Part shown: in pieces, positions 39,512 through 50,534 of the stretch
Layout: each line of letters opens with the position of its first letter
Numbering within the stretch: the first letter of the stretch is position 1
Origin: Rotaria sp. Silwood1
Lineage: Eukaryota; Rotifera; Eurotatoria; Philodinida; Philodinidae
Length of the DNA stretch: 64,000 bases
Direction: 5' to 3'
Assembly: GCA_905250075.1 (NCBI GenBank)
Contig: CAJNOP010000031.1
Span: 1,705,098-1,769,097, forward strand
Program-made: the position numbers and the translations under genes
Notes under the pieces: generated by a model
Databases searched by the model: none
Told to the model about the DNA's origin: nothing
What the model saw: only the letters and a program-made list of their open reading frames with translations

Positions 39512-41524
39512 AACATTTTTTCTTACAGGTTAATGAATAATATGTAATCTAGCAACTTCAATAAGACAACTTATTTTTCAAAATAAAATTAAAAAATTAT
39601 CTAAAAAAATATATTCTAATTTCAAGATACAAATTACGAATATGTCTTGTTGTTAGTCTTCACATTACTGAATCGAAAAAATTTGATCGAAATGACTGCA
39701 AAGAATTATCTAGTTGAACATGGGCTCAATTGGATTCATACATTCTTGACAATATATACTGAGAGTTTTACCACACGCACTCAAAAGGATTCCCTATTAA
39801 AAACCGAACAAACGAAACGAATTTGCTGAGTTGCAAATATAACAGAAACAAAGCTCTTTTTTGTTCACAGATGATCCTGATAAGATCACTGCTTATATGA
39901 ATAAGAAGAGATGAATACGATTGACATCATACACAACGATGGAGTATTAATGAAATCATTCTATTAATTCCATATTATCATTTACGAAATGAACAAAATA
40001 AGCAAACAGCTAAGATTATGAGAAGAATTCATGACAATAGTCACAATCACGAATATTGTTTGCCATTTGAGATGGACGATGATACTGACTATTGAATTAA
40101 TTTCAAAGCATCGATTAATTCTTCATTATAGTCACAAACAATCGATTTAGCACTCTCTCGTCATCCATTGGTGGTTAACTGATCCACGACGAATCGATTT
40201 CAGTATAAACTTCTTCCAAGTAAGGATGAGATTTAGCATGGACTGCTAACTGCTAATATATCAAGAAATTTCGCGAATCGAAGTGAATTACATTTGTCAC
40301 TACTTCTATATTGACTACGGTGATAGAAACACTAATTAGTTTTTTTTCAGACCAAGTGAACTCAATTGTCTTCAAATATCGAATTCGATCGATGAAACAA
40401 CATTACATGTGTACGAATTGACTAGAGAAACTGTGAAAGGAACAATGCAAAGTTTGACATAATAAAAATGAAAATATATCCGATCGAAAGTCTTCTGTAA
40501 TTAAGATGTATGAAGCTGGTTGTGTACAGCACGCTGTACAGGAAAAAAGAATCGTTTTTTTCTTTTCAAGTTTCTGGTGTGTTGTTCAAAGCTGAAACAA
40601 CTAAGTACAGTAGTTGATTTAGTAGCAATCGATGATCTCTACAATATGATATTTTCTGAAAGTTCAAATACATTCATGACAAAATGACATTCTATAATTC
40701 GACTTCTGGTAAATGATCGAGTGCGATGGTCTCGCGAACTCTATTATATTATCATTGCGGCACCTCTACCGTATTAACTAAATATTTATTGAAGAGCATG
40801 TTTCTTTAAGCTGAAACTTTACGTCAAAGCGCTAATTAGTACTAAGTCCGTAGTATTCGTGAAAAGTGTTTGAGCAAATTTTACTGAGTTAAATGGTAGA
40901 AACAGTCTCACCAAGAGGATCTATTTGTTCTAAGGTATCAAGAGGAATTAAAAGCTGTTGACAGCAACTATATAGATAGAAGATATAATGGTAGTGTTAC
41001 CCACCTCAAAATACAAATACAATGAAATTTTCTGATCAGTAGCGAGGTCGTTCTTAGAGCATATCATGTCCACAGGATCTCTTTTTCACAACATTTTTAT
41101 TGACAAAAATATAATGAAAAACTACTACAGTTGGTTTTAGTACTTGCTTTCTATTATGTGAGTCCCCATCGTACGCCATCTTTTTGCTCCTAGAATCCAT
41201 TGGTTGCATTCACGAACCATCTAATTTTTGTTTCTCGTAATGGATGCAAAAGAAGTGGGATCAATGTTCTATTGCATATTTTTCGAACGAGAGAGAATGA
41301 AAGAAAATTTTCTTATCAAACACAACAGAATGTCTGTGACCCGAACTCGTACTTTATGAACAACAAAGAACGAGAATGCTGACCTTTCTATGGACTTACT
41401 TACATGCGAGCTAGGTTGTTGACAATCTATTTTTCACTTTGCATACGACGATGCAGTATAAAATGAGACATGCATTAGTGAAACAGTCCATTCGACAGCG
41501 TTGACAACGTGAATCTTCCAAAGA
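39512..41524. other. Gap between GH130 and UGT genes, with duplicated tail
   Basis: The first 300 bp (to about 39760) recur near 45000 and 45680-45800 as part of the GH130 duplication. From about 39830 to 41400 the sequence looks like decayed coding DNA (long near-open stretches broken by stops) but I cannot assign it. A perfect palindrome with 8-bp arms lies at 40523-40540. Confidence 0.4.
41457..41463 (+). promoter_or_regulatory. TATA box of the UGT gene
   Basis: TATAAAA lies 62 nt before the UGT start codon, a spacing that fits transcription starting near 41487 with a short leader. Few other genes here show such a box. Confidence 0.55.
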
Positions 41525-43168
41525 ATGATACCAACATTTTTATGTTTTATCTCATTATTGTTCATTGCTCAATCATCTTCACTGGATGTACTGTTCATAA
41601 GTGACGGTGCAGCAGGTCATGTGACCCCCATGTACGAATTGGCCAAAGCCATGAAACATCATAATGTGACATTTCTTACTTACCAGTTGGCCAAGAGTTA
41701 TATAAATTTTGAAACAACAACTACATTTCATGTAATATATGCTAATGATTCAGCACAAGCAGCCATCGACGAGAAGATATTCGAACAAAAAGTTATTGGA
41801 TTCTATGTCAATTATTCATTTATTGACTCGTTTGTCCATTCGACTCCGACAATGATTCCACATGCTGTGCTCTTCTTAAATAAAACGATTGATATTTTAA
41901 TGAAACAACGTTTCGATGTGATTGTGAGCAGTGCCATGGCTTTTGGAATTCCTATTTTATGTGACACAATCAAAACGCCATGCGTCATTCAAGGACCGGT
42001 GTCTTTACCAAATGTTTTGAATTTGAATTTGCCGAATTATTTCTCGCTACTAGCACCGACAGACATGACTAAAACGACAACTCGTCTATTCAATGCAGTT
42101 TTTACATTTCGGTTGATTTTGTCAACACTGATAAAATCTTTTCCTGCATTCTACACAGCTTTCAACTCACTTCCACGCGTTCCAGGACCTTTTTACGATA
42201 GTTTTACATTGAAAAATCTTCTCTCTCCAAAGTCAAAATGTTTACATCTTGTTAGTATGCCATCAACATTCTACGCGTCAATAGTGGAGGATCCTTACAC
42301 GAAATATTTAGGTGCATTCGTAGATGAAACATCAGTCAATGTTACCGAAAATGATCTGACACGTTGGTTGAAGTCTAAAGAGACGAACTCTGTATTATTC
42401 GCCGCGTTCGGAAGCACATCAGTGATCACTCATGCACGGATGTCGAGTCTCATCAGTGGTATAGCGGCGTTCCTCACTGAAACTCCTGATAGTTCTATTT
42501 TATTGGCGTTTCGTAACGTCAATTATGATATATATCAAGAAGTGCTCAACGAAATCGAAAATGATCGAATCAGTAATCTATTCAAAAATTCTGAACGAGT
42601 AAAAGTTGAACGAGGATTTGTACCACAAAAATGGGTTCTTCAACAAAATTCTATCAAGATCTTTCTGAGTCATTGTGGAATGGGTTCAATTATCGAAGCA
42701 CTCTATTACGAAAAATCAATTCTTTGTATGCCATTCAATATGGATCAATTTAGCAATGCAGTTGCTATTGATCGTCGTGGTGTTGGACTTTCGTTATTTG
42801 TTCCGTATTTGTCACCATTAGAATCACTGATTACTCCATATGATTATCGACACTATACTTTTACTTTGAACGATGTTGAAGAGAAATTGTCAAAACTTTG
42901 GTCGAATGTCATCTATCAACAAGCAGTGAAGCAAATACACTTAGAAATGAAACATGCTGGAGGTGTCAAAAGAGCTGTGGAAGAAATTGAATTTTTTGTC
43001 CAATTGAATGGCAGTTTTGATCGTTTTATTCCTTTTCAAGACTCATTGCCATTTTACCAACGATATCTTCTTGATATATTTACCGTTTTCGTTGTTCTAC
43101 CTGGGATATTGATTATTTTCATTGTTTTAAAATGTTGCCAAAGACGACGAAAACAAAAGACTGAATAG
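41525..43168 (+). CDS. UDP-glycosyltransferase (UGT/GT1), membrane-anchored
   Basis: Intronless gene of 547 residues. A signal peptide (about 1-19) leads into the N-terminal acceptor-binding domain with GAAGHVTP; His32 is in the place of the catalytic base. The C-terminal nucleotide-sugar domain holds VLFAAFGS (about 290) and the UGT signature region FVPQKWVLQQ, FLSHCGMGS, EALYYEKSILCMPFNMDQFSNA (given in parts; about 365-415). A membrane helix at about 515-537 is followed by a short basic tail (RRRKQKTE), the usual type I layout of ER UGTs, which conjugate small lipophilic compounds with sugars in the ER lumen. Codon third positions look less AT-rich than in neighbouring genes, and the gene has its own TATA box. 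Specific sugar or substrate cannot be inferred. Confidence 0.9.
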   Translation: MIPTFLCFISLLFIAQSSSLDVLFISDGAAGHVTPMYELAKAMKHHNVTFLTYQLAKSYINFETTTTFHVIYANDSAQAAIDEKIFEQKVIGFYVNYSFIDSFVHSTPTMIPHAVLFLNKTIDILMKQRFDVIVSSAMAFGIPILCDTIKTPCVIQGPVSLPNVLNLNLPNYFSLLAPTDMTKTTTRLFNAVFTFRLILSTLIKSFPAFYTAFNSLPRVPGPFYDSFTLKNLLSPKSKCLHLVSMPSTFYASIVEDPYTKYLGAFVDETSVNVTENDLTRWLKSKETNSVLFAAFGSTSVITHARMSSLISGIAAFLTETPDSSILLAFRNVNYDIYQEVLNEIENDRISNLFKNSERVKVERGFVPQKWVLQQNSIKIFLSHCGMGSIIEALYYEKSILCMPFNMDQFSNAVAIDRRGVGLSLFVPYLSPLESLITPYDYRHYTFTLNDVEEKLSKLWSNVIYQQAVKQIHLEMKHAGGVKRAVEEIEFFVQLNGSFDRFIPFQDSLPFYQRYLLDIFTVFVVLPGILIIFIVLKCCQRRRKQKTE

Positions 43169-44623
43169 TGGACGAGAAACAAATCATATAGTCACTTATT
43201 TTTCCTTGTGCAAATTTATTGTTGTTCATAGTTTCTTTCTTTTTTAACTAATTGAATGTCTATACCTCTGCAGAATTATTTGAATAAATGAAATCAAATA
43301 CTCCAAATTTTCTTTTTTAAGACGATCAGCAATGGTATGAGTCTCGCTCATATCGTAGAGAAGAAAGACTTGCAACGGAGTTCTCCAAAGAGAAATCATA
43401 TCATTGAGACCTAATTTCAAATGATCAAATCAGTTATGAGATCAATGTTTGCTTCTTAGTTTTTAGTTTGACCTATGTCTGCATTTTGTATTTCAGCAAT
43501 CGTTATCATAGAACGTATTTCCACGTCAATCTCATAAACACAACTGCTCTCCGATTCGATTCGATTGATTTTACTACTTTTCAATATAAGAATTCTCTCC
43601 GTAGATACTTTTCTTGTTATTTTCTAATTCAACTTTCAGAGAATTTAGTTCATGAGCACTATTTATCAAATGAATTATCTTGTCACATGTGAAAGATTGC
43701 TTACACTGACGACAGTTAATGACAGGTATTTGTACGCTCGAAAGTCTATTCTCCAGTGTTGCGCAGTATGTATAAAGGAAACAATGATTTCTATTGATCT
43801 GATTGTCAAATCAGATCACGTCACTCCGTCAGTCATCCTGTCAACTATTCTTCCCAATTTCATTCCTATACATTTGGTTATAGCTTGAATAGTTCGGCAC
43901 ACTTTTGTAGATAGATGTGCATGTATACCTCAAATAAAGCACGCAGAAAAAAAAATTAAAACTATAAAAACTGCAGCAGACGGTAAAATGACATGATAAT
44001 TCTCTGTTTAAATATTCAAGTGTTGATCGTTCATTTGAACTCACATCTCTTCAAGTTCAACTCGCAACATCTATCTTTGAAATACAAGTAAAAGACGAAA
44101 ACATTATGAAATGCGCTGAAACATCAGAAAGAGATAGTCAAAAGAAAGATTTTGATCAATGTCAACCATCACCCTATTAATCATACAATCCTTCTAGTAG
44201 CACAACAAACCAAAAAAGGCAACACATAAGATCATTGATCCTTGAAGCAGAGAAATGTTTCTCACTCTATCCTAAAGCTGACCATAAAGAAAAAAATTGC
44301 AATAGAAACAAAATGTATCTCTTAAGTAAGAGAGAAATACTGTGACTAACATGTTGTTAATCTATTGTATAAATTACTATTGAATGAGTGCTAAAAAAAG
44401 AAAAGTTAGAAAAACATCACTAAAAACTAGGAAACTATGATTTCTTTCTAATAGAAGCATATCTATATTGGTTTAGTCGAAAACGATCAACTCGAACTCA
44501 AATAGAATATTATTGAGTTGTTGTTCATCGTCCTTTATTATGAAATCAATAAAATAAAGAATTATGATGCTTTGTTTCTTAATGTATTTCTGTATAAAAA
44601 TAGTAGTTTGTTAAAATTATAAC
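43169..44623. other. Gene-free stretch beyond the UGT
   Basis: About 1.45 kb without supported coding sequence. Three open frames of 67-78 codons overlap on both strands near 43468-44044 and show no domain. Confidence 0.45.
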
Positions 44624-45800
44624 GTAAATATAATTTAGGTTGGGAAATATTAAATGGTGAAAATCCAAGAGAAACTTCAACAAAAATTAGTCAGCCCATA
44701 TTTTCATCTGAATTAGTTTGAAAAACAGTGATAACACATAATCCAAATCAACCAATCGTTATCTCATACTACTACTTATTTTTAATAAAACCAAAAAAAA
44801 GTTATTAGAAGATACATTTTCAGTTTCACGTATCAAGGATGTGGTTCAACAATGAGTTTAGATGAACTTGAAGTATATCTTTCACCTATTTCACCATCTA
44901 ATATTTCTACACTTCTACTCGTTCATGCTTTTCTTTTTCTTGTCAATTAAAACATTTTTCTTACATTTAAATACACAAATCTATGTAATCTAGCAGTTTA
45001 TATTAGACAAATTATTTTTTTTGAAGATTTTCGGCGTCTGGCATTTGCTTTGTAGTCTGAAGTAGTATCTACGTACTGAGTACATTTTTGGATCAACAAA
45101 TTATTGTTAAACGTAAAAACGAAATTCGAGAAATCAAATTTGCAGAACTCAAACAATTTTTTCATGAGAAATGTGCAGCAACATCCACTTTTCTTCGGTC
45201 TAGTATGTTCGATCAAGCTGAAATCTTTTTCATATATATTAAACACTGTTTGGAACAGGTATTTTTTTTTTATTTAAAAAAAATATTGTTCCACTTGATT
45301 TTCGGCAGCTCTTACAACAAAAAAGGTCGATTCAAAACCCCATATATTTTTTAGAATACTTTCAATACTTTGACTATGTTATTCGAAGGACAAAAAATAA
45401 TAAGATACTCATTCTAAACAGTGTCAACGGCTCATAAAGCAACTTTCAGCTTGAGTGAGCATAACATCTTGAAGAAACTGGGCTAAAAATTGAGCATATT
45501 TTTCACCGTTCTAATCTCAGTGTCTCGTAGAAAACAACTTTCGAGAGCTTTGAATCGATGACAACTTTACTCCGTTTGTCAAGATCTACCTGCCGTAAAA
45601 AATTTCGGCTTGTTTTTTCTTCCTGATTTACCATTCTCGAACAGCTCTGAAAAAGAAGGAATTACCGTCAAATAAAGTTAATTAAGTATAGAAGAAAAAA
45701 CATTAAAAAGTCTTGTTAATCTTCACATTACCAAATCAAAATGATTTGATCTAAACGACTGTAAAGACCTATCTAGTTGAACATGAACTAACTTGGATAC
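44624..45800 (+). pseudogene. Broken duplicate of the GH130 3' end and its downstream flank
   Basis: From 44624 the sequence follows 39165-39590 closely: YNLGWEILNGENP, QPIFSSEL and then a stop, QGCGSTMSLDELEVY, through the C-terminal hydrophobic tail and the shared non-coding tatgtaatctagca. The middle of the copy is scrambled and several stops and frameshifts disrupt it. After an unrelated insertion of about 660 bp (45020-45680), homology resumes at 45685-45800 with 39640-39760 (gtctt...cttcacatta..., tatctagttgaacatg). Only the 3' half of the gene was copied or survives. The insertion contains one 60-codon open stretch (near 45088-45260) of unknown origin. Confidence 0.8.
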
Positions 45801-46600
45801 ATATGCATGATATTCAAAAAAAAAATATTGCTTTCAAACTTTTATTTTTATAAAAACAATATTCAATTTGGTCTCGTAAAATAAACCATGTAAAAAAGTG
45901 TGCAAGGTTTCAATATTTTATAGTCCAATTGTTCTTGTTGTAATAGGAGACGTAGTTTTAAAGAATATGATAGAGCTACTGTTTACTTCTACATCTTTTA
46001 TATCAAAAATAATTTTAAAAATTATGCTTATCGTGTATCTACAAAATGTTTCTAGCTATTGACTATCGCTGATGTGAAATAATACTCGGATCCTGTTTCC
46101 CGATCAGATCGAATGAATCTAAATTTCCGCCGGAATTAAGGGTCCTAACGCACGGATTCATTTATGAATCATTTTCTCTTACGATGACAAACTGTATTTC
46201 AATCATTGATAATTTTTTTTTTTTTAATTTTCTTATACAAAAGAAAAAAAAGAAATAAGAGTCCGATCAACTGAATTATAAAATAAACTAGTAGATATAA
46301 GTTTTATATATCAACTAATAAGTTAACAAATGTCTATACTTTATAAGAGATTATGTAATGATAAATTATATCATGAATACATAATTGTTGTTAGATTTCA
46401 AAAAAAGTTCATTTTTTTGCATTTTTTGAATATATATATAAAATAATTAGTTTTGGATTTTTCAAATAAAATTCATATGAATAATTAATTGTCATATAAT
46501 AGGAAATGAAAATGAAATAAACAAAACGCACACATATACAAAGCAAAAAAAAAACAGATATCTATCACCTGTGACATAACTCTATCTATATTTGTTTCTT
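45801..46600. other. Gap between GH130 relic and homeobox gene
   Basis: AT-rich, no coding sequence seen. The last 200 bp probably contain the 3' end of the homeobox gene that stops at 46601. Confidence 0.4.
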
Positions 46601-47854
46601 TTATCCATGATGGTATAAATTTGAATGATGATTAATTAAATCTTGCATACGCATATTTCTTGTATATTCATCTTCTGTATTTTGATGTTGTTGTGGATAT
46701 TGAGAATGAAATGACATCGTGTTTTCCTCAAAAAGAAAACAATAAAAATTTCAAATAATTTTTTTTTCTTTTGTGTATTAACTTACAATAGTTGAACGAG
46801 TATTAAAATCACATGATGATGGTGGAAATGATGAATAAAACATTGAAGGATCTGTTGGCATCATAAGACTTGTTGGAGATGAAGTTGATGCATTTGCTCG
46901 TCCATTAAACATTTGATGAAATGATGATGATGATGTTGGATTAGTTGAAAATGGTTTTGATGATAAACGAACAGACGATATTGATGTACTACCTGATGAT
47001 GAAGAATTATGTGATTGTTTGCGAGCTTTTGCTCGTCGATTTTGAAACCATACCTAAACACATGGAAAAAAAGAAAAAATTTTTTTTTTTTGATCAATAA
47101 TCATTGACGCATAAACATAATTCAATATGACATGTGGAAGAAGGTTATATTACAAGAACACACAAAAATGACACTATTCAAAAGGAAAAGTCCATATGTC
47201 CAAGTTTTATTCGTCGATTTCTGAACAGTTGTTCAAAATAACACGTCTTGATCTTAGAAAGAGAAAAAAGTGAAAGAATGTAAAGAGAATATATATATAT
47301 ATCCGGATGTGTGAAACAAGCTATATTCAATCTGGAAATTGTACCATCAAATGAACCGTGTTACCACAACAGACGGCATATGATTCAAGTGGAAAATCGC
47401 TATAAATGAAATTTATATGTACAAATTTTTCATGTCTATCTCAAGGGATAATGATAAATAGATTTTTCATTCTATAGTGCAAAATATTTTAATAACTACC
47501 TGTATACGTGCTTCATTTAATTTTGTTGTTCGTGCTAATTCTTCACGTAAATATATATCAGGATAATGACCTTTAGCAAATGATGATTCAAGTTCATTAA
47601 GTTGTTCTTGTGTAAATGTTGTTCGATGTCGACGACGAGCTGATGAATGATTACGTTGTTGTTGTTGTTGTTGTTCTTGAGAATGAGGTAAAGATGATGT
47701 AAATGAATGATTTATTATTGTACCATCATTTTGTTTTGTGCGTTTAAATGCACCAGTATTTACTAAAGAATATTTTTTTTTATAATTAATAAAAAAAAAA
47801 ATAATAATAATCTTTCTTACATGATGTGATAGAATAATTGCTATTTTCTAACAT
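46601..47854 (-). CDS. Paired-class homeobox protein, PROP1/unc-42 type, copy 2
   Basis: Four exons: 47821-47854, 47500-47762, 46787-47053 and 46601-46726, all in frame, giving 229 residues. The homeodomain begins [20 protein letters not shown] and continues with [24 protein letters not shown], then [13 protein letters not shown]; position 50 is Gln as in Prop/Phox-type paired-like proteins, and no paired domain is present. The intron inside the homeodomain falls between ARIQ and VWFQ, exactly as in the neighbouring gene. After the homeodomain the protein is Ser-rich and ends in a Gln/His-rich tail. The N-terminus is only about 60 residues and includes a CAA-encoded Gln run. PROP1/unc-42 factors act as nuclear DNA-binding regulators of neuroendocrine or neuronal fate. 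It lies 1.07 kb downstream of copy 1. The 34-nt first exon is the least certain part. Confidence 0.85.
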
Positions 47855-48923
47855 TCTATTAGAGTTCTTTTTTTTTTTTTTGTTATTGTATTTGGTTTAT
47901 CTTTCAACAAGATCGACTTCTTTCGTATCGGTCAGACCACTCAAGTATTTGTCGTTGAATGAGTAGAATGGAGAAATAAAGTTGCGTAGGGTGGAAACGA
48001 GAAGTGACAAGAAGAAAAAAAAAACGAAGAAAAAAAAGATGAATGGCTGTTTAGAAGATGTGCTCTGTTCAACAAGCTGATCAACAACCAATCGGCGAGA
48101 TGTTTCATTCATCATTTTGATCCCACATATTTCCACATATATCTATATAGAGAACGAAGACAATCAACTGCCGATTGTTATTTTGTCGGAAAGAATCGGT
48201 ACACAATTATATAGTCAAAGAATAATGTTTATAAATTGAAAAAGAGCTGATACAAATGTTTTTTTTAATTATTTACCTGACAAAATTAATCAAAAGGGAA
48301 TAAATTCATACATATTAGATTGAATTTAAATAAATACAAAGTGTCAGTAAAAGTGTTCGACTGTTTCTATGTAGTTCGTGTTTTCTTCATTTATTTATGA
48401 CATTTTTTTTCTTCTTCTTTTTCTTTCTGTCTAGAAGAAAAATGTAGTAGACCAAAATTAGATTTTTGAACTGTCTCAAAATTTGATTACCCTTATTCAA
48501 CTCACATACACATTGGCAAGTGCCAAGACAGTAGGAAAAAAAATGTATTCACACTATTTGAAATAGTTTTGTCAACTGAGAATATAACATATTAAAAATA
48601 ATATAATGTTTTAGTCTTTGATGTATTCAACAAAAATAATATAGCCACAACTGAATTAGGACCTCAGTATTGTAATAGTTCACAGTTATTTTAAGTCAGA
48701 TTTAATATTAAATTACTTCTTATTATAGCAACAAAATTAACTAAATCAGAACAAGAGAAAGAAAAAAGAAACGAAAAATCTCGTATTTTTTTTATCTCTC
48801 CGCTGTTTTATTCTATTTTATTTATAGAGCAAAATGGCACATACATACAAACGAAAAAAAAAAAAAAGAAAAGGGAATATTTTCACTGTAAAAAGGTAAG
48901 ACACACACGCGCGCACACACTGT
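47855..48923. other. Gap between the two PROP-type genes
   Basis: 1.07 kb, AT-rich, with T-rich tracts near 47870-47880 and 48800. Presumably holds the copy 2 promoter. A low-complexity open frame here (47897-48136) is not gene-like. A (CA/GC)n microsatellite at 48901-48920 borders the copy 1 stop codon. Confidence 0.45.
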
Positions 48924-50534
48924 TCAAGCTGGATAGTGAAGCATTGATGTATGATCAACACGGAATGAAGATAAACTTTTATTATACCAATCAGTATCTT
49001 GAAAAGGTAATGGATTGTCCTAAAGAAAAAAATAGAAAACAAAAAAATCCTTATGAATTTTTTTTGTATTCAAAAAATCGAACCTGTCGAATACCGGCAG
49101 CTGTAAGTGGTGAAAACTGTGAATAAGCAACAGCCGTTGGTGGATAACGAATTTGATTCGATACAATATTATTTGTTCCATTTGCTGATGTTCCTGTTGT
49201 TGCATATTGATAGGGTCTTGCAGTAGATGTTTGATAAAAATTTCTCATCATTGCATTACATGGTGAAAGAACCGGTGATAAAGCTTTTTGTAATTGTTTT
49301 TCTTGTTTTCGATATTTAGCTCTTCGATTTTGAAACCAAACCTTTAAAAAACAAAATACTATCATAAAATTTTGCTTGTCTATTTTTTTCCAATCAAACC
49401 CATTCAATTGTCAATGCACGGGCTAATCGACAAGACGCCTTGTCTTTTTCTCTCGTGTATTGATGTAGTTTCTTGTCGCTCGACTGCACATACTCATTAG
49501 AAATCTATTCTTACGCGACAACGGAGTGTGCCTGCATGATTCAATTATTAGACTATGTATATAAGCGCGAGCATTCGCTTCGGTCTGTCTATGTTCGATG
49601 CTTCATCCGACATTTCCTCTTATGCTTGTCAATCATATGACAAGATGTTGAATATAGTTTTTTTTTTTTTTTTGTTGATCATCACAAACCTGAATGCGAG
49701 CTTCATTTAATTTTGTGACTCGTGCTAATTCTTCTCGACAATATATATCTGGATAATGACTTTTTCCAAATGCTGATTCAAGTTCAGCTAATTGTTCTTG
49801 TGTAAATGTTGTTCGATGTCGTCGTCGAGCTGGTGTTGGACATTGACTAGCAGGATTTGATAATGAATGATGTGATGATTGACTTGAATTTGAGGAATGT
49901 GTTGGAGAAAGATTATTTGTATTATTAGATGAAAGAGAAGATATTTGATGATAATGAGGATTATATGGTTGAAGTTGATGATATGGATGAGTATTTAATA
50001 GAAGAGATTCATGTTTTATTTTTTTAAATGCACCACTATCAGAATGACCTATATAAACACAAGAAATATTATTAAATATTTTCTTTTTTGATCAATTGAT
50101 AACAAAAAAAAAAAAAAAGAAAATCAACCTGTTGGATTAGTAACAAATTGTAAATTATGATTTGATGATTGATTAATAATATTAAATGGAGATGTTCCTG
50201 TTGAAGGTGGTGGTGGAGGTAATGTTCGATTTAAAGCATAAAAACTAGCATAATGATCATCGAGTTTTGATGATACATTATTACGTTTTGAATCACATTC
50301 TGTACTAGATGAATTTGATGATGTATTATTGGCTGTAACAGCAGCTAAACCCATGGCTGTTAATCCAAGTGTAGTTGATGTTGATGTTGTTGATGATGAT
50401 ATATCAGCATCATTTGTTGTATTAGGAGTTTCATTATTATTATTATTAATAAATGATGATGATGATTGAGAAAAATTTGTATTATTTGATGAAGATGAGA
50501 TTCGATTTCTAGTATTATTGGTTAATGTTGACAT
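48924..50534 (-). CDS. PROP1: Paired-class homeobox protein, PROP1/unc-42 type, copy 1
   Basis: Four exons: 50129-50534, 49690-50048, 49084-49341 and 48924-49019, in frame, giving 372 residues. The homeodomain reads [67 protein letters not shown] (shown in parts), then [10 protein letters not shown]; the homeodomain plus this downstream block matches the invertebrate PROP (unc-42 in C. elegans) family rather than PHOX2 or PRRX. Gln at homeodomain position 50; no paired domain. The first 135 residues are Ser/Asn/Thr-rich low complexity, and a proline run (PPPPP) precedes the first intron. The split between ARIQ and VWFQ is shared with copy 2. An acceptor-like AG lies 24 nt before the ATG. Function by homology: nuclear transcription factor for neuronal or neurosecretory identity. 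Confidence 0.9.

Noticed and set aside
45088-45354. 88-codon plus-strand frame inside the GH130 relic
   Set aside because: The first 60 codons look protein-like, but there is no recognisable family and no exon context; kept only as part of the insertion.
47897-48136. 79-codon minus-strand frame upstream of PROP copy 2
   Set aside because: Low-complexity Phe run, no homology, and no way to splice it in frame to the homeobox exons.
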